From: Frigoribacterium sp. Leaf186
GTDB taxonomy: Bacteria; Actinomycetota; Actinomycetes; Actinomycetales; Microbacteriaceae
Reading direction: 5' to 3'
Length of the DNA: 64,000 nt
Assembly (NCBI RefSeq): GCF_001423905.1
Contig: NZ_LMPQ01000001.1
Location: 1,045,319-1,109,318 of the forward strand
The notes below the pieces were generated by a model that saw only the letters and a program-made list of their open reading frames with translations, was not told the origin of the DNA and did no database searches. The translations under genes and the position numbers were made by a program. Below are positions 20,859 through 28,895 of the stretch, piece after piece. Position 1 is the first letter of the stretch, and the number at the start of each line of letters is the position of its first letter.

Positions 20859-21622
20859 TGTCGGCAATTCTCGATGACGGGCCAAGTGACCAGGCTTGGC
20901 AACGTCGTGCGCCTGATACCCACGCACCGCCCCTGGGCCACCGCCGAATTCGCCGTCTGCACCATCGCCGCCGTCGCGATTCCGCAGGCCCATCCGACAG
21001 GCCCACACGCTGCGGCGATCAGTGCTGCCACAAGACCTGAATTGGTCAGCTGCCGCGTCTCGTTACGGCTGTACATCACGGTACAGAACTGAAAATTGCA
21101 CTCGAGTCGCGCCATGATCGTCACGGGGAACGTCGTTGGCACATCGTCCAAGCGCTGCCGGACAGTGTTGCCGACTATCTCGTAAGACGAACGAAGATCC
21201 TGTCCCTCCGCGTCGATGGCCACGGGTGGCGCGAGCGAGTTGATGGCAGATCCGTTGTCGTCCAAGATCCGCACGCCTCCCCGTTCGTCGAGTTCGAGAC
21301 GAGCCGGACGCCCGTCGATCAGGACCTCGAAACCAAAGTCGACTAGCTCTCGCTCGCTCAGAACACGGATGTACTGCCCGTCCGCGCCTGCCTCCGCGTT
21401 GCTCCCACCTTGACGCGTTCGGGGCGAAGACGACAACCCTCGCGGGTTTCCGCCCGACACGAAAGAAACCACGTGCCCCTCGCTCTCAACGGACATGACG
21501 GCCTCCGCGTCGTCGGGCTGATCAGCAGCAAATGCCCCACTCCCTGTTCCGGCGATCAACATCATCACCAGCATGAGCACTACAGCAATCGACGGCCAGG
21601 TCGTGCTGTTCTTCCAGATCAT
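20855..21622 (-). CDS. Secreted protein with six-cysteine C-terminal region, unknown function
   Basis: 255 residues. Signal peptide (SIAVVLMLVMMLIAGTGSGAFA-AD, about residues 10-32). The middle is acidic/soluble. The C-terminal 85 residues contain six Cys, the segment CNFQFCTVMYSRNETRQL, and a hydrophobic Ala/Gly-rich stretch (LVAALIAAACGPVGWACGIATAA). Similar 'YSRxxTR + Gly/Ala helix + Cys' tails occur in small secreted actinobacterial proteins of unknown role, as far as I recall. Start ATG 21622 has GGAAGAG 4 nt upstream and places the signal peptide correctly; a reading from 21676 adds 18 residues without RBS. Noticeably AT-richer than surroundings. Confidence 0.75.
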   Translation of the reverse strand: MIWKNSTTWPSIAVVLMLVMMLIAGTGSGAFAADQPDDAEAVMSVESEGHVVSFVSGGNPRGLSSSPRTRQGGSNAEAGADGQYIRVLSERELVDFGFEVLIDGRPARLELDERGGVRILDDNGSAINSLAPPVAIDAEGQDLRSSYEIVGNTVRQRLDDVPTTFPVTIMARLECNFQFCTVMYSRNETRQLTNSGLVAALIAAACGPVGWACGIATAAMVQTANSAVAQGRCVGIRRTTLPSLVTWPVIENCRQ

Positions 21623-21710
21623 GTTCTCTTCCAATCTGTGCATCTTTGCACTCAGAAAGAGCGTGCCATCTGACACGGTTAATTGGAAGAAGAAATATTG
21701 GGCGTGTGAA

Positions 21711-21977
21711 TCAAGCGAAAGAAGCGCGGAGCGCCGTCCGCAGGCGCTCGGGCTCGACGCGCCAGATCGTGTGCACCCGGCCGTCGAGCAGGACGACGGG
21801 GATCTCTTCGGCGTACTCGGCGGTGAGCGCGGCGTCGTCGAGGATGTTCTTCTCGTCGACGGCCAGCTCGGCAGCGGAGAACTCGGGCTCGGCCAGCACC
21901 TCGTGCAGGGCCGACCGGGCGTCGTCGCAGAGGTGGCAGCCCGGCTTGGTCAACAGGGTGATTCGCGGTTCGGCCAT
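21711..21977 (-). CDS. Glutaredoxin-like (DUF836) protein
   Basis: 88 residues. Thioredoxin-fold with CHLC redox motif in ITLLTKPGCHLCDDAR and cis-Pro in EIPVVLLDGR. Small cytosolic disulfide oxidoreductase; partner unknown. Start set at ATG 21977 (MAEPRITLL), which begins exactly at the first beta strand; the upstream in-frame extension covers the bS22 terminator and is not expected to be translated. Confidence 0.85.
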   Translation of the reverse strand: MAEPRITLLTKPGCHLCDDARSALHEVLAEPEFSAAELAVDEKNILDDAALTAEYAEEIPVVLLDGRVHTIWRVEPERLRTALRASFA

Positions 21978-22018
21978 GCCCACAAGGGTAGCGACGGCCG
22001 CGGCTGCCCCTGGCACGA

Positions 22019-22057
22019 CGAAGGCCCCCGGCGACCGGTGGTCGGCGGGGGCCTTCG
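22019..22057 (-). terminator. Terminator after bS22 gene
   Basis: 12-bp perfect stem CGAAGGCCCCCG / CGGGGGCCTTCG (22019-22030 and 22046-22057), 11 bp past the bS22 stop on the minus strand. No T-run. Confidence 0.7.
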
Positions 22058-22067
22058 CGTACAACGA

Positions 22068-22166
22068 CTACTTCTTGTTGCGACGCTGGTGACGAGTCTT
22101 GCGAAGCAGCTTGCGGTGCTTCTTCTTCGCCATGCGCTTGCGACGCTTCTTGATGACAGAACCCAT
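22068..22166 (-). CDS. Mini ribosomal protein bS22 (AURKAIP1/COX24 domain)
   Basis: 32 residues, Lys/Arg-rich: begins MGSVIKKRRKRMAKKKHR and ends RNKK. This matches the small bS22 protein found on the mycobacterial 30S subunit and conserved in actinobacteria (COX24/AURKAIP1 family). It is too short for ordinary gene callers. ATG 22166 is preceded by GAGGTCC. Flanked downstream by a clear hairpin terminator. Confidence 0.9.
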   Translation of the reverse strand: MGSVIKKRRKRMAKKKHRKLLRKTRHQRRNKK

Positions 22167-22272
22167 AGAGGACCTCACTGATTTCTGGATTGGACCGACC
22201 GGGTCCGAAACAGAACCGCGGAAAAATGCCTCGGGTCAGTCTACTAGGACGGCTCGAGAAAGTCGAAGTGGC

Positions 22273-22467
22273 TCAGCCGACGTCGGCGACGCCGGTCCGC
22301 AGCACGGCCGCGACGGCCGACTCGGGCACGCGGAACGAGCGCCCGAAGCGGATCGCCGGCAGCTCGCCCGAGTGCACCATGCGGTAGACGGTCATCTTCG
22401 ACACGCGCATCATGTCGGCCACCTCGGCGACCGTGAGGAACCGCACATCGGAGAGATCCTGCGACAT
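22273..22467 (-). CDS. BldC-like helix-turn-helix regulator
   Basis: 64 residues. MerR-like winged helix of the excisionase/BldC family: FLTVAEVADMMRVSKMTVYRMVHSGELPAIRFGRSFRVPESAV. BldC of Streptomyces is 68 aa and binds DNA as head-to-tail oligomers. Start at ATG 22467 (MSQDLSDVRFLT) agrees with family length. Usual neighbour of the bS22 gene in actinobacteria, which supports both calls. Confidence 0.88.
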   Translation of the reverse strand: MSQDLSDVRFLTVAEVADMMRVSKMTVYRMVHSGELPAIRFGRSFRVPESAVAAVLRTGVADVG

Positions 22468-22581
22468 GACCCTGCCTCGACTCGGGCCCCGTGCCGGGGC
22501 TGTGGAGCAGACGAGTGTTTCCCGTGTGCCTGAGGGCAACTCTAGGGGCGCGTGTGACTCGGTGTAAAGGAAGGGTCGGCG

Positions 22582-23118
22582 CTAGGGCCCGGTGCGCCCC
22601 AGGCGCTTGCGCACCGGGTCGATGACGCGCTCGTCGAGGGCCCCAAGCGCGCTCTGCGCGTCGTGCAGGGCCGAGGAGGCGCGGTGCTGGGCCCCGGCCA
22701 CGTAGCGGCCCAGCGTGCTGCCGACGTCTTCGGCGTCGGGCAGGTTCTCGGCCGCCCGCCGCAGCGGCGCGGGCACGGTGGCCCCGGCCCAGGCCGCGAA
22801 CGGCGTGCTGGTCAACGCGTCCGAGACCAGCGAGTCGGCACTGACGAACGGGATGAGCCAGTCCTCGACCGCTTCGAGCGGCCCCGGCTCGACCGAGTAG
22901 TACCGGTGCTGACCCTCTTCACGGACGCTGACCAGGCCGGCCTCGCGGAGAACGCGGAGGTGCTTCGAGACCGTGGGCTGGCTGATGCCGAGCGACGTGA
23001 CCATCTCGCCCACGCTGATGTCGGCGTTGACGGAGTCGGTCGACATCGAGGCGTCGAGCAACACCTTGAGGAGGTCTCGGCGAGTGGCGTCGGCGATCAC
23101 GGCGAAGATGTCCGGCAT
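22582..23118 (-). CDS. ArsR-family regulator with long C-terminal extension
   Basis: 178 residues. Winged helix at about 1-85 (IADATRRDLLKVLL; VGEMVTSLGISQPTVSKHLRVLREAGLVSVREEGQHRYYSV). No Cys pair of metal sensors is visible. The C-terminal 90 residues are an Ala-rich helical segment with an in-frame copy of the GGAGGCGCG motif at 22675. Start ATG 23118 (MPDIFAVIADATRR) fits the family. Lies head-to-head with the K+ transporter gene (54 bp apart) and could regulate it; that is inference. Confidence 0.85.
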   Translation of the reverse strand: MPDIFAVIADATRRDLLKVLLDASMSTDSVNADISVGEMVTSLGISQPTVSKHLRVLREAGLVSVREEGQHRYYSVEPGPLEAVEDWLIPFVSADSLVSDALTSTPFAAWAGATVPAPLRRAAENLPDAEDVGSTLGRYVAGAQHRASSALHDAQSALGALDERVIDPVRKRLGRTGP

Positions 23119-23172
23119 GCGACCAGCGTAGTGACCCGGGGCGCACGCGGCCTCGGCGTCGGCCGGGATAGC

Positions 23173-24630
23173 ATGACCGGCGTGACTCGCGCCCCCGTCG
23201 CCGGTCGACGCCGCCCCTCGGACCCCGGCCGCTCGCCCTGGCGCAGACTCAGCGACGCGATCGACGACATCGGTCGCAAGTCGCCCGCGCGCTTCGCCAT
23301 CCTGATCTTCACCGGCCTGATCGTCGTCTTCACCCTGCTGTTCTCGCTGCCGATCTCGTCCGCCGACCGGACGATCACTCCCCTGGCCGACTCGGTCTTC
23401 ACGGCCGTCTCGGTCATCTGCGTGACCGGTCTCGCGACCGTCGACATGGCGACCCACTGGTCCCTGTTCGGCCACGTCGTCATCTTCGTCGGCGTGCAGA
23501 TCGGCGCGATCGGGGTGCTCACCCTGGCCTCGATCATGGGCCTCGTCGTCTCGCGGAAGCTCGGCCTGCGCGCCCGTCTCATGGCGGCCGGCGACCAGAA
23601 CCCCCTGCGGGTGCACGCGGGCCCGGTGCCCGAGGGGCAGGCCGTCCGACTCGGCGAGATCGGCGGGCTGCTGACGACGGTGGCGCTCAGCTCGTTCGTC
23701 ATCCAGCTGGCCATCGCCCTGCTGATGATCCCCCGCATGCTGATCGACGGCATCCCCGTCGGAGACGCCGTGCTCGACAGCTTCTACTACTCGGCGATGG
23801 CCTTCACGAACACCGGTTTCACGCCCAACGCCGAGGGGCTGGCCGCTTTCGAGAACGACTACTGGTTCCTCAGCCTGATCATGATCGGGGTCTTCCTCGG
23901 CAGCATCGGGTTCCCGGTGATCTACGCCCTGGCCCGGAACCCCCGCAACCCGCGCCGCTGGTCGGTGCACGTCAAGCTGACCCTGCTGACGACGGCGATC
24001 CTGATCGTGTTCGGCATGGTGCTGTACATCGTCCTCGAGTTCGACAACCCGAAGACGTTCGGCGGCATCGAGGCCGGCCCGACGGTGTTCCAGTCGCTCT
24101 TCCTCAGCATGATGACGCGCTCGGGCGGGTTCTCGACCATCCAGATCTCCGACCTGAACGGGTCGTCGCTGCTCGTCACCGACATGCTCATGTTCATCGG
24201 CGGCGGCTCGGCGTCCACCGCCGGAGGCATCAAGGTGACGACGCTCGCGGTGCTCTTCCTGGCGGCCTTCGCCGAGGCGCGCGGTCAGCGGTCGATGGAG
24301 GCCTTCGGCCGCCGCATCCCCAGCGACGTCCTGCGCCTGGCCGTCAGCGTCGTCCTCTGGGGCGCCACGATCGTCGCCGTGTCGAGCATCCTCATCATGC
24401 ACATCACCAAGGAGCCCCTCGACCACGTGCTGTTCGAGTCCATCTCGGCGTTCGCCACCTCGGGCCTCAGCACGGGCCTGACCGAACGCCTCCCCGACTC
24501 GGCGAAGTACATCCTGGCGGTCACGATGTGGATGGGCCGCGTTGGTACAGTGACACTCTCCGTCGCCCTGGCCGCCAGCCAGCGACGCCAGTTGTTCACG
24601 AGAGCCGAGGAGCGACCGATCGTTGGTTGA
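23173..24630 (+). CDS. Trk/Ktr potassium channel subunit
   Basis: 485 residues, KtrB/TrkH superfamily with four pore repeats; the selectivity-filter segments are visible as ICVTGLAT (82-89), FTNTGF (near 213), MTRSGGF (near 313) and FATSGLS (near 427). Integral membrane K+ translocating subunit working with the RCK protein encoded next. ATG 23173 chosen; GTG 23182 is an alternative. Stop overlaps the TTG start of the partner by 8 nt. Confidence 0.92.
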   Translation: MTGVTRAPVAGRRRPSDPGRSPWRRLSDAIDDIGRKSPARFAILIFTGLIVVFTLLFSLPISSADRTITPLADSVFTAVSVICVTGLATVDMATHWSLFGHVVIFVGVQIGAIGVLTLASIMGLVVSRKLGLRARLMAAGDQNPLRVHAGPVPEGQAVRLGEIGGLLTTVALSSFVIQLAIALLMIPRMLIDGIPVGDAVLDSFYYSAMAFTNTGFTPNAEGLAAFENDYWFLSLIMIGVFLGSIGFPVIYALARNPRNPRRWSVHVKLTLLTTAILIVFGMVLYIVLEFDNPKTFGGIEAGPTVFQSLFLSMMTRSGGFSTIQISDLNGSSLLVTDMLMFIGGGSASTAGGIKVTTLAVLFLAAFAEARGQRSMEAFGRRIPSDVLRLAVSVVLWGATIVAVSSILIMHITKEPLDHVLFESISAFATSGLSTGLTERLPDSAKYILAVTMWMGRVGTVTLSVALAASQRRQLFTRAEERPIVG

Positions 24631-25294
24631 CAAGATCAAGCACGACGCCCCGGTGCTCGTCATCGGCCTCGGCCGCTTCGGCGCCGCGACCGCCGGGCAG
24701 CTGGAACGACAAGACCGCGACGTCCTCGCCGTCGACACCGACGCCGGCCTCGTGCAGAAGTGGGCCGACCGCGTGACGCACGCCGTGCAGGCGGACGCCC
24801 GCAGCATCGACGCGCTCAAGCAGATCGGCGCCCAGGACTTCTCGATCGCGGTCGTCGCCGTCGGCTCGTCGATCGAGGCCAGCGTGCTCATCACGGCCAA
24901 CCTCGTCGACCTGAAGGTGCCCCAGATCTGGGCGAAGGCGATCAGCCAGTCGCACGGCAAGATCCTCGCCCGCATCGGCGCGAACCACGTCATCTACCCC
25001 GAGCGCGAGGCCGGCGAGCGCGTCGCGCACCTCGTCTCGGGCCGGATGCTCGACTACATCGAGTTCGACGACGCCTTCGCCATCGTCAAGATGTACCCGC
25101 CGAAGCCCGTCCGCGGCGCCTCCCTGGCCGCGTCGAACATCCGCACGAAGTACGGCATCACGATCGTCGGAGTGAAGAGCCCCGGAGGCGCGTTCGTCGA
25201 GGCCACGCCCGAGACGGTCATCAGCAACCACGACCTGATCATCGTGTCGGGCGACAGCCGCGCGATCGAGCGTTTCGCCGCCCTCGAGGGCTGA
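24623..25294 (+). CDS. Trk/Ktr regulatory subunit (RCK domain)
   Basis: 223 residues. RCK_N Rossmann domain with GLGRFGAATA (15-24) and acidic end of beta-2 (VDTD), then RCK_C from about 140 (FAIVKMYPPKPVRGASL). Cytosolic NAD(H)/ATP-binding gating ring of the K+ transporter. TTG start (LVDKIKHDAPVLVIG) overlaps the transporter stop, giving coupled stoichiometric synthesis. A 14-bp palindrome AGCGCGGCCGCGCT directly at the stop codon (25294-25307) may end the transcript. Confidence 0.92.
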   Translation: MVDKIKHDAPVLVIGLGRFGAATAGQLERQDRDVLAVDTDAGLVQKWADRVTHAVQADARSIDALKQIGAQDFSIAVVAVGSSIEASVLITANLVDLKVPQIWAKAISQSHGKILARIGANHVIYPEREAGERVAHLVSGRMLDYIEFDDAFAIVKMYPPKPVRGASLAASNIRTKYGITIVGVKSPGGAFVEATPETVISNHDLIIVSGDSRAIERFAALEG

Positions 25295-25334
25295 GCGCGG
25301 CCGCGCTGCCGGGTGCGTTCGGGCAGGAAGCGGC

Positions 25335-26186
25335 TCAGCGACCCTCGGCGATCTCGCGGTTGCGGGCGAGGGCGGCCCGGGTGGCCCGTTCGAAGAGGTC
25401 GACGAGGCCGCCCTGCTCGAGCTCGGCGACGGCACGTTCGGTCGTGCCGCCGGGGCTCGTGACTCGGCGGCGCAGTTCGGTCGGTGCGGTGTCGGCCGGC
25501 AGGACGTCGCTCGCCGCGAGCAGCTCGCTCGCGCCGCGGAACGTGCCCTGGACCATGGTGGCGGCCTGCGCGCGGGTGAAGCCCAACGCGACCGCCGCCT
25601 CCTGCAGTTGCTCGATCAGGTAGAAGACGTAGGCGGGCCCCGAGCCCGAGATCGTGCTGAGCGCGTCGATCTGCGACTCGGGGACGACCACGACATCGCC
25701 GACGACGGCGAAGAGCGACCGGGCGAGCGCGAGGTCGGCGTCGGTCGACCGTGACCCGGCGCTGAGGCCGGTGACGCCCAGCCCGACGTGCGACGGGGTG
25801 TTGGGCATCGAGCGCAGCACCGAGACGGACTCGGGCAGGGCGGCCTCCATGGTGGCGGTCGTGACACCCGCGGCGAGGCTGACCACGACGGCACCCGCGT
25901 CGAGCACCGGGCCGATCTCGCGCAACAGGTCGACCACCATGTGCGGCTTGACGCCGATCAACACCAGCCGGGCGCCGACGACGGCCGAGGCGTTGGCACT
26001 CGGGTCGGTCTCGGTCGCGAGCGAGGTGACGGAGCCGTGCCGCAGGGCCCGCGCCTTCACCTCGGTGCGGTTGGTCACCCGGACGCCGCCGTCGACCTCG
26101 ACCTCGGGGCGCAGCAGGCCCTGCAGGATCGCACCGCCCATCGAGCCGGCTCCGAGAATCGCTGTGGTGGGGAGGGTGGTGACCAT
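25335..26186 (-). CDS. proC: Pyrroline-5-carboxylate reductase
   Basis: 283 residues; last step of proline synthesis. N-terminal NADP(H) site ILGAGSMGGAILQGL, RSMPNTPSHVGLGVTGL in the middle and the C-terminal dimerisation/substrate signature SGSGPAYVFYLIEQLQEAAVALG and RRVTSPGGTTERAV. Cytosolic. Monocistronic, convergent with the K+ transporter pair and divergent from the CDF gene (46 bp). Confidence 0.95.
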   Translation of the reverse strand: MVTTLPTTAILGAGSMGGAILQGLLRPEVEVDGGVRVTNRTEVKARALRHGSVTSLATETDPSANASAVVGARLVLIGVKPHMVVDLLREIGPVLDAGAVVVSLAAGVTTATMEAALPESVSVLRSMPNTPSHVGLGVTGLSAGSRSTDADLALARSLFAVVGDVVVVPESQIDALSTISGSGPAYVFYLIEQLQEAAVALGFTRAQAATMVQGTFRGASELLAASDVLPADTAPTELRRRVTSPGGTTERAVAELEQGGLVDLFERATRAALARNREIAEGR

Positions 26187-26232
26187 CCGGCCATCCTAGG
26201 ATCGACCTGGACCACACGAGGGGATCGAACCG

Positions 26233-27195
26233 ATGAGCACTCACGGCGGCAACAAGGCGATCATCGCCGCACTCAGCGCGAACCTGGGCATCGCGGTGAC
26301 CAAGTTCGTCGCCTGGGCGTTCTCGGGCTCGTCGTCGATGCTCGCCGAGGGCGTGCACTCGCTGGCCGACTCGGGCAACCAGCTGCTGCTGCTGCTCGGC
26401 GGCCGTCAGGCGAAGAAGGCGGCCGACGCCGAGCACCCCTTCGGCCACGGGCGTGAGCGGTACGTCTACGCGTTCGTCGTGTCCATCATCCTGTTCAGCG
26501 TCGGCGGGGTCTTCTCGCTCTACGAGGGCGTCGAGAAGCTGCGCGAGCCGCACCCGCTCGACGTGCCGTGGCTGCCCGTGCTCGTGCTCGCGATCTCGCT
26601 CGCACTCGAGGGCTTCTCGCTGCGCACCGCGATCCGCGAGGCCCGCCCGAGCAAGGGCCAGCAGAGCTGGGCGTCGTTCATCCGTCGGGCGAAGGCCCCC
26701 GAGCTGCCCGTCGTGCTGCTCGAGGACGCCGCGGCGTTGCTCGGCCTGTCGTTCGCCATGATCGGCGTCGTCCTGACCTGGATCACCGGCGACGGCCTCT
26801 ACGACGCGATCGGCACCATCGCCATCGGGCTGCTGCTCGTCGCGGTGGCCGTGATCCTCGGCATCGAGACCAAGAGCCTGCTCGTCGGCGAGGGCGCCTC
26901 GGCCGACGACGTGCAGAAGATCCGCGACGCCGTCACGGGCGGCTCCGAGGTCGAGTCGATCATCCACATGAAGACGCTCTACCTCGGGCCCGACGAACTG
27001 CTCGTCGGCGTGAAGGTCGCGATGCCCGGCCGGACCGTGCTCGCCGACGTGGCGAGCGCCATCAACGCGGTCGAGGCGCGCATCCGCGAGGCCGTGCCCA
27101 TCGCCCGCGTCATCTACGTCGAACCCGACGTCTGGGTGAAACCCGGCCAGGTCGACCCGCCCACCGACGCTATCGTCATCCGCGCCGCCGACTGA
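26233..27195 (+). CDS. Cation diffusion facilitator family transporter
   Basis: 320 residues with six TM helices; Zn/Co/Mn/Fe efflux family. TM2 metal site HSLAD (42-46); the TM5 site reads LLEDAAALLG near 161, in which the usual HxxxD His is replaced by an acidic residue (ED...), as in Fe/Mn- or uncertain-specificity subgroups. Long cytosolic loop with RPSKGQQSWASF; C-terminal ferredoxin-like domain with IIHMKTLYLGPDELLV. Metal cannot be assigned. Confidence 0.88.
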   Translation: MSTHGGNKAIIAALSANLGIAVTKFVAWAFSGSSSMLAEGVHSLADSGNQLLLLLGGRQAKKAADAEHPFGHGRERYVYAFVVSIILFSVGGVFSLYEGVEKLREPHPLDVPWLPVLVLAISLALEGFSLRTAIREARPSKGQQSWASFIRRAKAPELPVVLLEDAAALLGLSFAMIGVVLTWITGDGLYDAIGTIAIGLLLVAVAVILGIETKSLLVGEGASADDVQKIRDAVTGGSEVESIIHMKTLYLGPDELLVGVKVAMPGRTVLADVASAINAVEARIREAVPIARVIYVEPDVWVKPGQVDPPTDAIVIRAAD

Positions 27196-27202
27196 GACCC
27201 GA

Positions 27203-27233
27203 GGAGGCGCGGGTCGGCGACCAGCGCGCCTCC
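27203..27233. terminator. Terminator-like hairpin built from the dispersed motif
   Basis: GGAGGCGCG (27203-27211) and CGCGCCTCC (27225-27233) form a 9-bp stem with a 13-nt loop between the converging CDF and tadA genes. One of several inverted pairs of the same motif. Confidence 0.6.
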
Positions 27234-27237
27234 CGGC

Positions 27238-27702
27238 TCAGCGCCGCCCGGCGAAGAACGCGTCGAGCTGCGCCCGGCACTCGGCCTCGCGCACCCCGGC
27301 GTAGACCTCGGCACGGTGCGGAAGCCTGCGGTCGCGGGCGATGTCGTAGACGCTGCCCGCGCCTCCTGCCTTGTCGTCCCAGGCGCCGTAGACGAGCCGC
27401 GGCACGCGCGCGGCGAGCAGGGCGCCTGCGCACATCGGGCACGGTTCGAGCGTGACCACCAGGGTCGTGCCGGTGAGGTGCCAGTCGCCCGTGTGCCGGG
27501 CGGCGGCCCGCAGGGCGATCACCTCGGCGTGGGCCGTCGGGTCCTGGCGCAGCTCGCGCTCGTTGCGCCCGGTGGCGATCACGACCCCGCCGGCGTCGAC
27601 CACGACGGCACCCACCGGCACGTCGGCCGAGACCCGACAGGCGTCGGCCTCGACGAGGGCGAGCGACATCCAGTCGTCGAACTCGGGCGGGACGGCGATC
27701 AC
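27238..27702 (-). CDS. tadA: tRNA adenosine(34) deaminase
   Basis: 154 residues. Zn-dependent deaminase converting A34 to inosine in tRNA-Arg(ACG). Signature HAEV with H58 and catalytic E60, and PCPMC with zinc ligands C88 and C91; [13 protein letters not shown] follows as in TadA. Fits TadA length better than guanine or cytosine deaminases. Divergent from upp with about 60 bp between. Confidence 0.92.
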   Translation of the reverse strand: MIAVPPEFDDWMSLALVEADACRVSADVPVGAVVVDAGGVVIATGRNERELRQDPTAHAEVIALRAAARHTGDWHLTGTTLVVTLEPCPMCAGALLAARVPRLVYGAWDDKAGGAGSVYDIARDRRLPHRAEVYAGVREAECRAQLDAFFAGRR

Positions 27703-27762
27703 GGGGCCTCAACGGGGTCGGGGCGGCTCACGGAACCGGTCGACTCCGCTACCGTTGAGCCT

Positions 27763-28395
27763 ATGCGAGTGCACGTAGCGGACCACCCCCTCATCACCCA
27801 CAAGCTGACCGTGCTCCGTGACAAGAGCACGCCCTCCCCCACGTTCCGGGCGCTGACCGAAGAGCTCGTCACCCTGCTGGCCTACGAGGCCACGCGCGAC
27901 GTTCGCACGAGCCCCGTCGACATCGAGACGCCGGTCGGCCCCGCCACCGGTCTCGAGATCAGCCAGCCGCGGCCGCTGGTCGTGCCGATCCTGCGGGCCG
28001 GGCTCGGCATGCTCGAGGGCATGACGAAGCTGGTCCCCACGGCCGAGGTGGGGTTCCTCGGCATGGTGCGCGACGAAGAGACCCTGCAGCCGACGACCTA
28101 CGCCGAGCGCCTGCCCGACGACCTCTCGAACCGCCAGTGCTTCGTGCTCGACCCCATGCTCGCCACGGGCGGGTCGCTCATCGCGGCCATCGACTACCTG
28201 CTCGACCGGGGCGCGGTCGACGTCACGGCGGTCTGCATCCTCGCCGCCCCCGAGGGGCTGGCCGCGGTCGAGAAGGCCATGCAGGGCCGCGACGTGCACG
28301 TCGTGCTCGGCGCCGTCGACGAGAAGCTCAACGAGCAGGGCTACATCGTGCCCGGCCTCGGCGACGCGGGCGACCGCCTCTACGGGCTCGCCTGA
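27763..28395 (+). CDS. upp: Uracil phosphoribosyltransferase
   Basis: 210 residues; salvages uracil to UMP using PRPP. Starts [39 protein letters not shown] loop [11 protein letters not shown] near 128-138; ends [11 protein letters not shown], which is characteristic. A TACCGT hexamer at 27750-27755 lies 7 nt before the ATG, suggesting a leaderless mRNA. Followed by a clear hairpin. Confidence 0.96.
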   Translation: MRVHVADHPLITHKLTVLRDKSTPSPTFRALTEELVTLLAYEATRDVRTSPVDIETPVGPATGLEISQPRPLVVPILRAGLGMLEGMTKLVPTAEVGFLGMVRDEETLQPTTYAERLPDDLSNRQCFVLDPMLATGGSLIAAIDYLLDRGAVDVTAVCILAAPEGLAAVEKAMQGRDVHVVLGAVDEKLNEQGYIVPGLGDAGDRLYGLA

Positions 28396-28418
28396 CGCGA
28401 CCCTTCCACACGACCCGC

Positions 28419-28449
28419 ACCGCGCCTCCTGGACGTCAGGAGGCGCGGT
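28419..28449 (+). terminator. upp terminator, inverted pair of the dispersed motif
   Basis: ACCGCGCCTCCT (28419-28430) and AGGAGGCGCGGT (28438-28449) form a perfect 12-bp stem with a 7-nt loop 24 bp past the upp stop. No T-run. Same motif as at 27203 and 53083. Confidence 0.75.
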
Positions 28450-28493
28450 TCGTCGTCCCGGCGCCGGTCACGGTGCCCGTCGGCGCGCCTCGC

Positions 28494-28523
28494 TTGACAC
28501 GGGGACGCGGCGTGTAACAAGAT
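28494..28523 (+). promoter_or_regulatory. Promoter TTGACA ... CAAGAT
   Basis: A consensus -35 TTGACA at 28494-28499 is followed, 18 bp on, by CAAGAT (28518-28523); TAACAA at 15 bp spacing is a second option. The predicted start is at or next to the ATG of the short ORF at 28531. This is one of the few near-consensus -35 boxes seen in the window. Confidence 0.55.
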
Positions 28524-28530
28524 CGACCCC

Positions 28531-28629
28531 ATGACTAACAGCGTGCTCACCCCGACCTCTCGTGAGGCCCTCGGGAGCACCGGCACGATGATGCCGATGC
28601 ACGCTGTCACGTGTCGAATGTGTGCCTGA
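28531..28629 (+). CDS. Short leader ORF, 32 residues, Cys-rich end
   Basis: ATG to TGA reading MTNSVLTPTS... and ending HAVTCRMCA, with two Cys in the last five residues. It sits 7 nt after a good promoter, in a 500-bp gene-free stretch before the winged-helix regulator gene. It could be an attenuator/leader peptide (Cys- or Met-sensing types exist in actinobacteria) or a free small protein. No homology can be judged here. Confidence 0.4.
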   Translation: MTNSVLTPTSREALGSTGTMMPMHAVTCRMCA

Positions 28630-28895
28630 TCCGGCCACACACCTCGCCGAGTCGAAGCTGCTGACACCGCCAGCTGAGCTCGCGGCCCCACCCGGTCGCT
28701 GAGCCACCGACTCCAGGATGCCTCGCGTCGCCACCCCCGACGCGCATCCCGAACGGTGCATCGCACCGACTGCTCGTGACGTACGGCACCATCGCCGGCG
28801 GGATCGAGCACCGACACACATCGAGCAGTCCCTCGGCACCCCGGCGACCCGTCGGCCCGAGCGGCAGCCGCCGTCACGCAAGGACCCCGCCTGTC
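28630..28895 (+). other. Long untranslated leader of the winged-helix regulator gene
   Basis: About 266 bp between the short ORF and the regulator ATG. No known riboswitch consensus, no T-run terminator and no second clear promoter are recognised. AAGGA lies about 12 nt before the ATG at 28896. Stop-rich in all forward frames apart from shadow readings. Confidence 0.4.

Noticed and set aside
20365..21710. Genomic island with attachment sites
   Set aside because: The composition shift is real to the eye, but no tRNA, integrase or flanking direct repeat could be found, so only the two genes are reported.
22019..22064. N-terminal extension of the glutaredoxin-like protein up to 22064
   Set aside because: It would translate through the bS22 terminator hairpin; the fold begins at MAEPRITLL and the shorter start is used.
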